Both the position numbers and the translations under genes were made by a program. A stretch of DNA of 8,344 bases, from assembly GCA_937901625.1 (NCBI GenBank), contig CALDIE010000188.1:1-8344 (forward strand), read 5' to 3'. Source of the DNA: an uncultured Lachnospiraceae bacterium (GTDB taxonomy: Bacteria; Bacillota; Clostridia; Lachnospirales; Lachnospiraceae). Under the pieces are notes generated by a model. It was not told the DNA's origin, ran no database searches, and saw only the letters and a list, made by a program, of their open reading frames with translations. Below are positions 1-7,859 of the stretch, piece by piece (position 1 is the stretch's first letter; every line of letters starts with the position of its first letter).

Positions 1-1
1 T

Positions 2-730
<729 letters not shown>

Positions 731-735
731 ACGCG

Positions 736-741
736 AGGAGG
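736..741 (+). promoter_or_regulatory. Ribosome binding site of hsdR
   Basis: A perfect AGGAGG lies 7 bases before the GTG codon at 749 and just after the hsdS stop. It decides the start, since no ATG offers comparable spacing. It also means hsdR can be translated independently of hsdS, so truncation of HsdS at the AGAC tract need not abolish HsdR synthesis. Confidence 0.85.
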
Positions 742-748
742 TGCTGTT

Positions 749-3700
749 GTGCCGTATTTCAATATAGTAGCACAGACCACAGAGAATACCGTTGTTACGG
801 AATACGAACCCGTTAAAGCCCGTTCAGACAGCTATCAGAGCGAGGCGGAGCTTGAACGGGAGTTTATCCGTATGCTCACGGAACAGGGATATGAGTATCT
901 GTCCATTCACACGGAGGCGGAGCTGCTTGCCAATCTGCGCACACAGCTTGAAAAGCTGAACAGCTATACCTTTACCGATTCCGAATGGTCCCGTTTTCTT
1001 AAGGAGAGCGTTGCCAATCCCAACGAGCATATCGTTGAGAAAACGCGGAAAATACAGGAAGATTTCGTACAGGTCCTCCGCCGGGATGACGGCAGCAGCA
1101 AAAACATCCTACTGATCGACAAGAAAAACGTGCACAACAACTTTCTGCAGGTCATAAATCAGTATACCGTCAGTCAGGGAGACGGTGCGAAGCATGACAA
1201 CCGCTATGATGTTTCCATTCTTGTCAACGGTCTGCCGCTTGTGCATATCGAGCTGAAACGGCGCGGCGTTGCCATCCGCGAGGCGTTCAATCAGATCAAC
1301 CGCTATCAGCGCGATTCATTCTGGGCAGGATGCGGTCTGTTCGAGTATGTGCAGATATTCGTCATAAGCAACGGCACAAATACGAAGTATTATTCCAACA
1401 GCACACGCTTTAACGCCATCAAGGATGCGAACTCTTCCAAGGCGAAAAAGGAAAAGACCTCCAACAGCTTTGAATTTACGTCCTATTGGGCTGACAGCAA
1501 CAATGTGGTGATCCCCGATCTGATCGATTTCACACGGACCTTCTTTGCACGACATACCATTCTGAACGTGCTGACGAAATATTGCGTTTTTACCTCCGAA
1601 AATATGCTCATGGTTATGCGTCCGTATCAGATTACGGCAACAGAGCGCATCCTTAACCGAATAGAGATTGCTACTAATTATAAAAAATACGGCAGCGTAG
1701 CCGGAGGCGGATATATCTGGCACACAACAGGCTCCGGCAAGACACTGACCTCATTCAAGACAGCACGGCTTGCGTCCAATCTGCCGTATATAGATAAAGT
1801 GCTGTTCGTGGTCGACCGTAAGGACCTCGACTACCAGACTATGAAGGAATATGACCGCTTTGAAAAAGGAGCGGCCAACAGCAATACTTCCACCGCGATT
1901 CTGAAACGGCAGCTTGAAGACCCGAACGCTCATATCATTATCACTACGATTCAGAAACTGTCCACCTTCGTGAAAAAGAATCCGGGGCACGAAGTATATC
2001 AGAAGCACGTTGTCATTATCTTTGATGAATGCCACCGCAGCCAGTTCGGAGATATGCACACGGCAATCATAAAGAATTTCAAAAGATATCACCTGTTCGG
2101 CTTTACAGGCACACCGATTTTTGCCGCAAACGCCGGTGCGGTCCGCAATCCGCATTTCTTTACCACGGAGCAGACCTTCGGTGATCAGCTTCATACCTAC
2201 ACCATCGTTGACGCTATCAACGATAAAAACGTCCTGCCGTTCCGCGTGGATTACATCAAAACGATGGACACTGATCCTGATATTGATGACAAGGACGTCT
2301 GGGATATTGACCGTGAAAAAGCGTTCATGGCACCCAAGCGCATCGAGCTTGTCACGCGGTATATACTGGAACATTTCGACCAGAAGACTTATCGCGGGGA
2401 TAAGACCTATCTCTTTAATACGCTGACAAATATTTCGGAAGTGGCGTCTTCCACTCGCGGAGCGGTTGAGGAGATTAAGCAAAAACAGCGCGTCAGCGGC
2501 TTCAACAGCATTTTCTGTGTTGCCTCTGTTCCGATGGCGAAGCTCTATTATGAAGAGTTCAAAAAGCAGATGGCTGCCGATCCCGCGCATTCGCTCCGAA
2601 TTGCGACCATTTACAGTTACGGCGCAAACGAGGAAGAGGCCGACGGCATTCTTGATGAGGAGAATTCCGAGGATACCTCCGCGCTGGATCAGTCCTCCCG
2701 CGATTTCCTTGACGCCTGCATCCGTGACTACAACGAGATGTTCCATACCAATTATTCTACGGATGGAGACCGGTTCCAGAATTATTATAAAGATGTTTCC
2801 CTCCGTATGAAGAATAAGGAACTTGATCTTCTGATCGTGGTCAATATGTTCCTCACCGGTTTTGACGCCACAACGCTGAACACGCTGTGGGTGGATAAAA
2901 ACCTGAAAATGCACGGTCTGATTCAGGCATTCAGCCGTACCAACCGTATTCTGAACAGTATCAAGACTTTCGGAAATATCGTTTGTTTCCGTAATCTGCA
3001 GAAGCGCGTGGATGACGCCATTTCGCTGTTTGGAGACAAGAATGCGACCGGTATAGTTTTGATGCAGACGTTCAAAGATTATTATTACGGTTTCATTGGC
3101 CCCGATGATAAGCATCATCCCGGCTATGTGGATATGATAGATGAGCTGACCGATAAATTCCCACTGTCCGTTCCGCAGATCATTGGAGAAAAGAATCAAA
3201 AGGATTTTATATCTCTGTTCGGCTCCATCCTGCGTATGCGGAATCTTCTCGTTTCCTTTGATGATTTTGCCGGAAATGAAATCCTCTCCGAGCGCGATCT
3301 GCAGGATTACCTCGGCAGATATCAGGATTTGAGGGACGAATGGCGTAACCGAAAACCCGGCGGTGACAAAGAGGATATCACTGATGATGTCGTTTTCGAG
3401 GTGGAACTTATCCGCCAGATCGAAATCAATATCGATTATATCCTCCTACTTGTTAAAAAGTTTCATGACAGCCACTGCCAAGATAAGGAAGTGCTTATCA
3501 CAATCAAAAAAGCCGTGGATGCCTCACCGGAGCTGCGTAGCAAGAAGGCTCTGATTGAGACCTTTATCGCCGGAATCAATGATGTAGATGATGTTATGGT
3601 CGAATGGCGTTCCTTCGTAGCTGAAGAGCGGGAAAAACAACTGTTGCAGATCATAACTGAAGAAAAGCTGAAAGAGGGAGAGACCCGGAAGTTTATGGAA

Positions 3701-3967
3701 GACTCCTTCCGTAACGGCGAAATCAAAACCACCGGAACGGATATAGAGAAAATTCTGCCTCCAGTCTCTCGCTTCGGCGGCGGCAATCGTGCCCAGAAGA
3801 AGCAGACGGTCATCGATAAGCTGAAAGCCTTCTTTGAACGATTCTTTGGTATTGGAAATTCCAGCTTTGCTAAAAAGGCCGAGACTTCCGTGGTTTATGA
3901 TATCGATCCTACACCTACACAGATGGTGGCTGAGCCTTCCGCAGAGTATGGAAAGAAGGACGATTAA
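749..3967 (+). CDS. hsdR: Type I restriction enzyme motor and endonuclease subunit HsdR (EcoR124-like)
   Basis: HsdR joins HsdM and HsdS to form the complex that translocates unmethylated DNA using ATP and cuts it far from the recognition site. The 1072-residue protein is close to the length of EcoR124 HsdR. The N-terminal nuclease shows D154, E168-x-K170 and the QxxxY motif (Q182, Y186) of the RecB-like PD-(D/E)xK family. The superfamily 2 motor follows: RPYQ at 291-294, Walker A TTGSGKT at 326-332, DECH at 426-429, GFTGTP at 451-456, a motif V region near 697-717, and QAFSRTNR at 726-733. The C-terminal ~190 residues resemble the helical HsdR C-terminal domain that docks on the methylase core. 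The GTG start at 749 is chosen because AGGAGG at 736-741 lies 7 bases upstream. All catalytic residues are present and the frame is intact, so the subunit should be functional. It follows hsdS by 18 bp and ends just before a terminator. Confidence 0.96.
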   Translation: MPYFNIVAQTTENTVVTEYEPVKARSDSYQSEAELEREFIRMLTEQGYEYLSIHTEAELLANLRTQLEKLNSYTFTDSEWSRFLKESVANPNEHIVEKTRKIQEDFVQVLRRDDGSSKNILLIDKKNVHNNFLQVINQYTVSQGDGAKHDNRYDVSILVNGLPLVHIELKRRGVAIREAFNQINRYQRDSFWAGCGLFEYVQIFVISNGTNTKYYSNSTRFNAIKDANSSKAKKEKTSNSFEFTSYWADSNNVVIPDLIDFTRTFFARHTILNVLTKYCVFTSENMLMVMRPYQITATERILNRIEIATNYKKYGSVAGGGYIWHTTGSGKTLTSFKTARLASNLPYIDKVLFVVDRKDLDYQTMKEYDRFEKGAANSNTSTAILKRQLEDPNAHIIITTIQKLSTFVKKNPGHEVYQKHVVIIFDECHRSQFGDMHTAIIKNFKRYHLFGFTGTPIFAANAGAVRNPHFFTTEQTFGDQLHTYTIVDAINDKNVLPFRVDYIKTMDTDPDIDDKDVWDIDREKAFMAPKRIELVTRYILEHFDQKTYRGDKTYLFNTLTNISEVASSTRGAVEEIKQKQRVSGFNSIFCVASVPMAKLYYEEFKKQMAADPAHSLRIATIYSYGANEEEADGILDEENSEDTSALDQSSRDFLDACIRDYNEMFHTNYSTDGDRFQNYYKDVSLRMKNKELDLLIVVNMFLTGFDATTLNTLWVDKNLKMHGLIQAFSRTNRILNSIKTFGNIVCFRNLQKRVDDAISLFGDKNATGIVLMQTFKDYYYGFIGPDDKHHPGYVDMIDELTDKFPLSVPQIIGEKNQKDFISLFGSILRMRNLLVSFDDFAGNEILSERDLQDYLGRYQDLRDEWRNRKPGGDKEDITDDVVFEVELIRQIEINIDYILLLVKKFHDSHCQDKEVLITIKKAVDASPELRSKKALIETFIAGINDVDDVMVEWRSFVAEEREKQLLQIITEEKLKEGETRKFMEDSFRNGEIKTTGTDIEKILPPVSRFGGGNRAQKKQTVIDKLKAFFERFFGIGNSSFAKKAETSVVYDIDPTPTQMVAEPSAEYGKKDD

Positions 3968-3976
3968 AAGGAAATG

Positions 3977-4020
3977 AAAAAGACCATGCAGGAGCATTTC
4001 TACTCTTACATGGTCTTTTT
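3977..4020. terminator. Bidirectional intrinsic terminator between hsdR and the convergent surface-protein gene
   Basis: A perfect 12-bp inverted repeat pairs AAAAAGACCATG at 3977-3988 with CATGGTCTTTTT at 4009-4020, around a 20-base loop. The outer A/T run gives a U-tract on either strand. It begins 10 bases after the hsdR stop at 3967 and also lies downstream of the minus-strand gene ending at 4118, so it can stop transcription from both sides. The core GACCATG stem is only moderately GC-rich. Confidence 0.85.
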
Positions 4021-4117
4021 GCGTCCGCTTGAAGACTGTCACTCAAAGCCTTTTCGTTAAATCCCCAAGTGAAGCCCTCCAAAGCCCTCTCCTTTTTCTT
4101 AGGTGTATGGATCTAAG

Positions 4118-7100
4118 TTAGAATCTGCCGCCCGGGCCCTGGTTACCGCCGCCTGAAATAGTGGTAGAGGCAGTAGCAGTGGCTACAGTTGTGGCGTTGG
4201 AGCTATCATAGTCGCTAATTCGGTAGTCAATATCCGAATAGTTGTTTACAAGGGTACTTCCGCTTCCGCCGGAACTTAACGTATAAGATGTATTACTGGT
4301 AAGATCCGGAGAGGAGAATAAAATATGTCCAATGGACTTCGGTGCAATACCGGCGATACAGGTATTACCGGAGGTGTCCGAAATACCGAAGACGGTATTA
4401 GCCGCCAGGGAGGAAGAGGAGTTTTGGTTTCCACCGAAACCGCCCATTCCACCGAAACCACCCATTCCGCTGGAACTGGAAAGGCTGTAAGATACGGCGT
4501 TTTGTGTCAAGGAGGTAGGATTGTTGGTCATGCCACCGGAATCGGCTGCAAAAACAGTCGCGCCGGCGCTGATCACATAAGCGCCTCCGTTGTCGGCGGT
4601 ATCAATGGCTGAGTTATCTCCGGATGTAGGTCCCCAAACTATGGTGGTACCACCGTTGAAGTAAGCAGATCCATTGCAGTCAATCCCGTCTCCGTTTCCG
4701 GTGTAGGTTCCGGTTACGTAGGAGTTATCATCTACGACACCCTGCCCATCGGTTACATATAAGGAATAAGTGTGTGTTTCCTGATCGTCGATCATAACGT
4801 TTACAGTTCCGCTGTAGATCGTGAAATCATTTCCGGTCATGGAAGATACCTTCGTTTCTGTGTAAGGAACGTCTTCGTCCTCATTTTCATAAACAGTACG
4901 AAGGGTTTTACGTGCCATATTAATTCCGTCATCACAAGTTTTTACAGATACATACGGGGAAAGAGAATCGGAATCGCTGCTTCCCACGATCATGGTTCCT
5001 GCTTCAATGCCTTCATAGGCCTGTTCGATCTTGATCACCGTATTGGGTTGATCGGAAGTTCCTTGCGCATCGGTAATGGTTAATGTGTTCGCAGCCTGGA
5101 TTCCTTTGTCGGCGGATTGAATGGTGATCTTGCCGCCGCTGATCTCAATGTCGTTTTGACTCTTAATGGCATCATCGGGAGCGCCCAGGATCACTTGCTG
5201 ATCTGCCGCAACACTTAAGTTGCCGGATCCGCCGCCCCGTTGGTTACCGGAGGAGTTAAACTTAATACCGGTATCGGTGGTATCAATGTTGATGGTTCCG
5301 CCGCTGATGTAGATGCCGCCGGATGCTTCGGTTGAATATTCTTCTCCTGCGGTATAATCGCTGCCGTCGCTCACACTGGTATATACATAGGTTTCCGCCT
5401 TGGTACCGGCTTTGATTCCCTTATGACTTCCGGTGTCAATGTTGATCACATCCACCTTGGTTTTGGATGAGCCGGACTCATTGACCGTACGGGTGTTATA
5501 GGTACTCAAAGATTTGTTATAATAGTTAAGACCTGCGTTGATAAAGTGTGTGGTAATGTTGATGATACCGTCTGTGATCCGAACGATCTGTCCCTTCATG
5601 CCATCGCCATAACTGGAGATCGTAAGGTCACCGCCGTTAACGGCCAATGTTCCGTTTTTTGCCTGAACGGCACAGGTGTCATCCCCTTTACAATCTATAT
5701 CAAAGGTTCCCCCGTCAATGGTAATGTTGCTGCTCTTGGATTTAATGGCAGTTCCGGAAGGGGACTTCAGATTGTAGGTACCGTCGGAGATCGTAATACC
5801 ACCGTTGGTTCCCTTTAAGCAGTCACCATTTACTTCGATGTTGTAGGTGCCGCCGGTGATGGTTAATGTACCCTTGGTCGCAATACCGTCGGTGGGATCT
5901 TCGTCTCCATAATCCACGGAATCAAAAGAGGTGAGAGGATCGTAAATGGTCAGGATATCCTCACTTCCTCCGTTCAAAGTCAGAGATCCTTTTTTGGCAT
6001 CCTGGAAGATCACGCCGGAGGCGGGACTGCCAGTGAAGCTTTCTCCTGCCAGAATGGTATTGGTACCTTCCAAAGTAATGTCAATGTGGTTTTTACCGCC
6101 GGAGGAAAGGAACGGAATGGATGTATCCGTAGTAAATCCGGTATCGGTATTGTCCACGGTTAAGTTGCTCAATACGATCTTCACGTCATTTGTGATCACG
6201 TCAGAGATGTTAACAAAGCTATTTACGGCTGTTCCTGTGAAATAGTATGTTCCGGCTTCCGTAATATCAAATTTCGTATAGGCTCTTTCTTCCCCTTCCG
6301 TAGAATAGGTTTCTACGGTTGCGGTAATGCCGGTAACATCGGAGCCTGCCGTAGCGGAAGGATCCTCAGCTTCCGAAAATGTAATGGTAATGCTTCCATC
6401 TTCATTTTTATTCATGGATGCCAAAGAAGAACCGTCCACATAGGGAAGAACGGTTGGCTCAGCAGTGGGTTCTTCCGTTGCGTCAGCATCGGTCGCGGAA
6501 GCAGGCTCTGTAGCGGCAGCTCCCTCGGTAGAAGAAGCAGGCTCCGTAGCGGCAGCTCCCTCGGTAGCGGAAGGTGCTTTTGTAGCGACAGCTCCTTCGG
6601 TGGAAGAAGCCTCATCTGTAGCTGTGGCTTCCGCGGTTGCGTCCGGTTTTGCGGAGGCCGCACCATTGGTGGCCGTTGCAGAATCGGTATTTGCGGAAGA
6701 GGCAGCAGTCGGTACCGAAGAAGTGCCCGGGGCATTGGTGCTGTCTGTAGTAGTGGCAGCGGTGCTGGTACCGGAAGAAGGTGCCGTTGTTGCGCTGCTA
6801 TCTGTGGCAGACGTATCGGCGGTTGTGATCTTGTAGTTTACAACCTTTGCTTTCTTCTTAACTTTTTTGCTCTTTAACAACTTCTTGGTTACGGATTTGT
6901 TCTTTTTCACCGCATACAAATAAAGTTTTGTTGTTTTGGAAATTTTGATCTTTTTCTTCTTCCCGGGTTTTACGATTTTTTTCAGGGTGAATTTCTTTTT
7001 GTTCTTGCTATAGTAAACCTTATACCCTTTTTTAGCTTTGATCTTTAAGGTAAAGCCTTTTGCATAACTTCCCCCCGCTTTCGATAGCTTATACGCTTTT

Positions 7101-7207
7101 GTGTTTTTTCCTTTTGCAGAGGAACTGGAGGTTGAAACCAGTGGAGACGTTGAAGACAATACCAGTGCCAAAGCTAAGGAATAGGATAGGATTTTTTTCT
7201 TTTGCAT
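4118..7207 (-). CDS. Secreted Cthe_2159-type (former DUF4353) beta-helix carbohydrate-binding protein
   Basis: A large exported protein, probably a cell-surface or matrix polysaccharide binder. The start chosen is the ATG at 7207-7205, giving 1029 residues; GGAG at 7221-7218 lies 10 bases upstream and the signal peptide (QKKK, then a hydrophobic run to about residue 20) begins there. The in-frame ATG at 7231 has AAGGA directly touching it, so it is less likely. After the signal come a lysine-rich module (about 32-126), a Ser/Thr/Ala linker (about 127-252), and a long repetitive domain (about 265-900) with recurring strand-turn motifs such as ITGGTYNIEVNGDCLKG, ITIDGGTFDIDCKGDD and IEISGGKITIQSADKGI. 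This pattern is what I know from Cthe_2159 of Clostridium thermocellum, a right-handed beta helix reported to bind acidic polysaccharides. A glycine patch GMGGFGGMGGFGG (about 914-926) follows, and the end is also Gly-rich. No sortase LPXTG motif, S-layer domain or transmembrane anchor is visible. It stands alone in this window; ligand and role are inferred. Confidence 0.85.
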   Translation of the reverse strand: MQKKKILSYSLALALVLSSTSPLVSTSSSSAKGKNTKAYKLSKAGGSYAKGFTLKIKAKKGYKVYYSKNKKKFTLKKIVKPGKKKKIKISKTTKLYLYAVKKNKSVTKKLLKSKKVKKKAKVVNYKITTADTSATDSSATTAPSSGTSTAATTTDSTNAPGTSSVPTAASSANTDSATATNGAASAKPDATAEATATDEASSTEGAVATKAPSATEGAAATEPASSTEGAAATEPASATDADATEEPTAEPTVLPYVDGSSLASMNKNEDGSITITFSEAEDPSATAGSDVTGITATVETYSTEGEERAYTKFDITEAGTYYFTGTAVNSFVNISDVITNDVKIVLSNLTVDNTDTGFTTDTSIPFLSSGGKNHIDITLEGTNTILAGESFTGSPASGVIFQDAKKGSLTLNGGSEDILTIYDPLTSFDSVDYGDEDPTDGIATKGTLTITGGTYNIEVNGDCLKGTNGGITISDGTYNLKSPSGTAIKSKSSNITIDGGTFDIDCKGDDTCAVQAKNGTLAVNGGDLTISSYGDGMKGQIVRITDGIINITTHFINAGLNYYNKSLSTYNTRTVNESGSSKTKVDVINIDTGSHKGIKAGTKAETYVYTSVSDGSDYTAGEEYSTEASGGIYISGGTINIDTTDTGIKFNSSGNQRGGGSGNLSVAADQQVILGAPDDAIKSQNDIEISGGKITIQSADKGIQAANTLTITDAQGTSDQPNTVIKIEQAYEGIEAGTMIVGSSDSDSLSPYVSVKTCDDGINMARKTLRTVYENEDEDVPYTETKVSSMTGNDFTIYSGTVNVMIDDQETHTYSLYVTDGQGVVDDNSYVTGTYTGNGDGIDCNGSAYFNGGTTIVWGPTSGDNSAIDTADNGGAYVISAGATVFAADSGGMTNNPTSLTQNAVSYSLSSSSGMGGFGGMGGFGGNQNSSSSLAANTVFGISDTSGNTCIAGIAPKSIGHILFSSPDLTSNTSYTLSSGGSGSTLVNNYSDIDYRISDYDSSNATTVATATASTTISGGGNQGPGGRF
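6501..6567 (-). repeat. 36-bp tandem repeat in the Ser/Thr/Ala linker
   Basis: Bases 6501-6531 and 6537-6567 are the same 31-base string except for one position, giving a 36-bp (12-residue) period that encodes EGAAATEPAS plus two variable residues. More diverged relatives flank it (ATEGAAATEP, STEGAVATKAP), so the linker seems to have grown by duplicating this unit. Copy number could vary between strains without breaking the frame. Confidence 0.8.
6830..7114 (-). other. Lysine-only basic module of the surface protein (chitobiase C-terminal/FN3-like fold suspected)
   Basis: This stretch encodes 95 residues starting just after the signal peptide; 38 are lysine by my count, with no Asp, Glu or Arg. 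The spacing of aromatic and hydrophobic residues (GYKVYYSKNKKKFT, then IKISKTTKLYLYAV) resembles the small beta-sandwich domain called chitobiase/beta-hexosaminidase C-terminal or FN3-associated, common in Clostridia surface proteins. The fold is a guess from this spacing. The charge pattern would suit binding to an anionic polymer such as wall teichoic acid or pectin. Confidence 0.55.
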
Positions 7208-7277
7208 TTCTAAATCACTCCATTTCTTCATTCCTTAGATACAAATACTACATGTTATCAATGATTTTAAAAAATGA

Positions 7278-7306
7278 ATTTTACAAAAATATGTAGGAAA
7301 TGTGAA
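7278..7306 (-). promoter_or_regulatory. Candidate housekeeping promoter for the surface-protein gene
   Basis: Read on the minus strand, TTCACA (7306-7301) and TAAAAT (7283-7278) are separated by 17 bases, a good fit to a sigma-A type promoter. It would leave a 5' leader of about 65 bases before the ATG at 7207. The region is very A/T-rich, so chance matches are expected; I give it moderate weight. Confidence 0.4.
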
Positions 7307-7375
7307 GAAAATGTGTTTTTTTTAGGAGAAGGAAACATGGTGGAAAACATGGTTTTTTTCTGGAGGTGAGGGACG

Positions 7376-7396
7376 GGATTATCCGTTGCATAATCC
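7376..7396. promoter_or_regulatory. 7-bp inverted repeat overlapping the candidate promoter
   Basis: GGATTAT at 7376-7382 and ATAATCC at 7390-7396 form a perfect inverted repeat around the 7-base centre CCGTTGC. It covers the proposed -35 element, so it could be an operator or a small hairpin. At 7 bp in an A/T-rich spacer it may be chance. Confidence 0.3.
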
Positions 7397-7414
7397 TTGA
7401 AAATAAGGTAAAAT
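7386..7414 (+). promoter_or_regulatory. Candidate promoter for the dihydroorotase fragment
   Basis: TTGCAT at 7386-7391 and TAAAAT at 7409-7414 are 17 bases apart. The predicted transcript start would fall at about 7421, on top of the AGGAGG ribosome binding site, which leaves almost no leader. Either the leader really is minimal or this match is fortuitous and the true promoter is further upstream. Confidence 0.35.
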
Positions 7415-7420
7415 AGAAAC

Positions 7421-7426
7421 AGGAGG
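7421..7426 (+). promoter_or_regulatory. Ribosome binding site of the dihydroorotase fragment
   Basis: A perfect AGGAGG lies 8 bases before the ATG at 7435. It fixes the start and shows that the 5' end of this gene is native and intact, even though the 3' end is not. Confidence 0.85.
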
Positions 7427-7434
7427 TAACAACT

Positions 7435-7686
7435 ATGTGGTTAATATTAGGGGGAACGGTTATGGATCCTGTAACCCGTTCCATTAAGAGAAAAGATTTA
7501 ATAATTGAGGGGGATCGGATTGAAAAGGTGGAAGATCATGTTTCGGCAGAAATAATGGGACAAGCCGAGCGGATCCTGGATGCGGAAGGATTGACCATTG
7601 CACCGGGTTTGGTGGATACCCATGTTCACTTCAGAGACCCGGGTTTCACCTATAAAAAGGAATTGACGGCAAAGGCATCCGCATAG
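7435..7686 (+). CDS. pyrC: Dihydroorotase, N-terminal fragment truncated at a foreign join
   Basis: Dihydroorotase converts carbamoyl-aspartate to dihydroorotate in pyrimidine synthesis. The reading frame has 83 codons, against roughly 430 residues for class I bacterial enzymes. It shows the N-terminal beta-sandwich start (ILGGTVMDPVTRS), then ILDAEGLTIAPGLVDTHVHFRDPGFTYK, where H63 and H65 are the HxH zinc ligands and R67 belongs to the FRDPG substrate-binding motif. Family likeness stops after about residue 76 (base 7662), where the expected Gly/Ala-rich segment should follow. The last seven codons and the TAG at 7684 come from reading the next gene piece in the wrong frame. The start is secure, with AGGAGG 8 bases upstream. 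As written it cannot be an active enzyme. The truncation is more likely an assembly join than a true mutation. The relative allantoinase/hydantoinase family is less likely because of the FRDPGF motif. Confidence 0.8.
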   Translation: MWLILGGTVMDPVTRSIKRKDLIIEGDRIEKVEDHVSAEIMGQAERILDAEGLTIAPGLVDTHVHFRDPGFTYKKELTAKASA

Positions 7687-7859
7687 CCGTTTTCGACGGC
7701 GGCTTCCCGCGCGTTAACACGCACGACGCCTTCCGACACCTGCGCGACAGCAACCGCATCGTCAAGACGTGGAATTTCCCGAACAAGAAAGAGAACGTCT
7801 ACGGTTGGAACAGCCACGGCACCATGACCCTCAGTTGCATTGCCGGCCGCATTGCCGGC
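7656..7859 (+). pseudogene. Subtilisin-like (S8) serine protease fragment, Bacteroidales type
   Basis: In the frame starting at 7656 (a TAA lies just before, at 7653) the bases encode GIDGKGIRIAVFDGGFP and, later, WNFPNKKENVYGWNSHGTMTLS. These are the regions around the catalytic Asp (in AVFDGG) and catalytic His (in NSHGT) of S8 subtilases, with the flavour I associate with Bacteroidales enzymes. The N-terminal part, the catalytic Ser region and the rest of the domain are all missing. Around 7839-7859 the frame passes without a stop into a methionine aminopeptidase. No start codon or ribosome binding site precedes it. It is a fragment of about 60-65 codons, not a gene. Confidence 0.75.
7838..7859 (+). 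repeat. 10-bp direct repeat at the subtilase/aminopeptidase join
   Basis: CATTGCCGGC occurs at 7838-7847 and again at 7850-7859, with CG between. The segment encodes IAGRIAG, which fits both the sequence after the subtilase His motif and the start of the aminopeptidase fold. A short shared string like this is where a de Bruijn assembler can jump between genomes. Confidence 0.85.

Noticed and set aside
1751..3199. 482-codon open frame on the minus strand opposite hsdR
   Set aside because: It lies entirely within hsdR, which has all expected motifs in the plus frame. The minus translation shows no recognisable domain and there is no convincing start region; it is a codon-usage shadow.
3524..4042. 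172-codon minus-strand frame crossing the end of hsdR and the terminator
   Set aside because: It overlaps hsdR antisense, starts inside sequence beyond the terminator hairpin without a ribosome binding site, and resembles no family I know.
4098..4117. CTTAG/CTAAG inverted repeat just after the surface-protein stop as a terminator
   Set aside because: Only 5 bp of stem with a 10-base loop, and on the minus strand it is followed by A residues instead of T, so it does not fit an intrinsic terminator.
6465..6836. 123-codon plus-strand frame rich in Val, Ala and Ser
   Set aside because: It is the reverse complement of the low-complexity Ser/Thr/Ala linker of the surface protein, so repetitive composition explains it.
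7337..7358. Imperfect direct repeat (GGAAACATGG, GGAAAACATGG) and AAAAC/GTTTT mini-hairpin with a T-run
   Set aside because: The stem is 5 bp and A/T-only but for one pair; too weak for a terminator or attenuator.
7281..7484. 67-codon minus-strand frame in the divergent intergenic region
   Set aside because: It overlaps the dihydroorotase start and its ribosome binding site, has no own ribosome binding site, and is composed of A/T-rich spacer.
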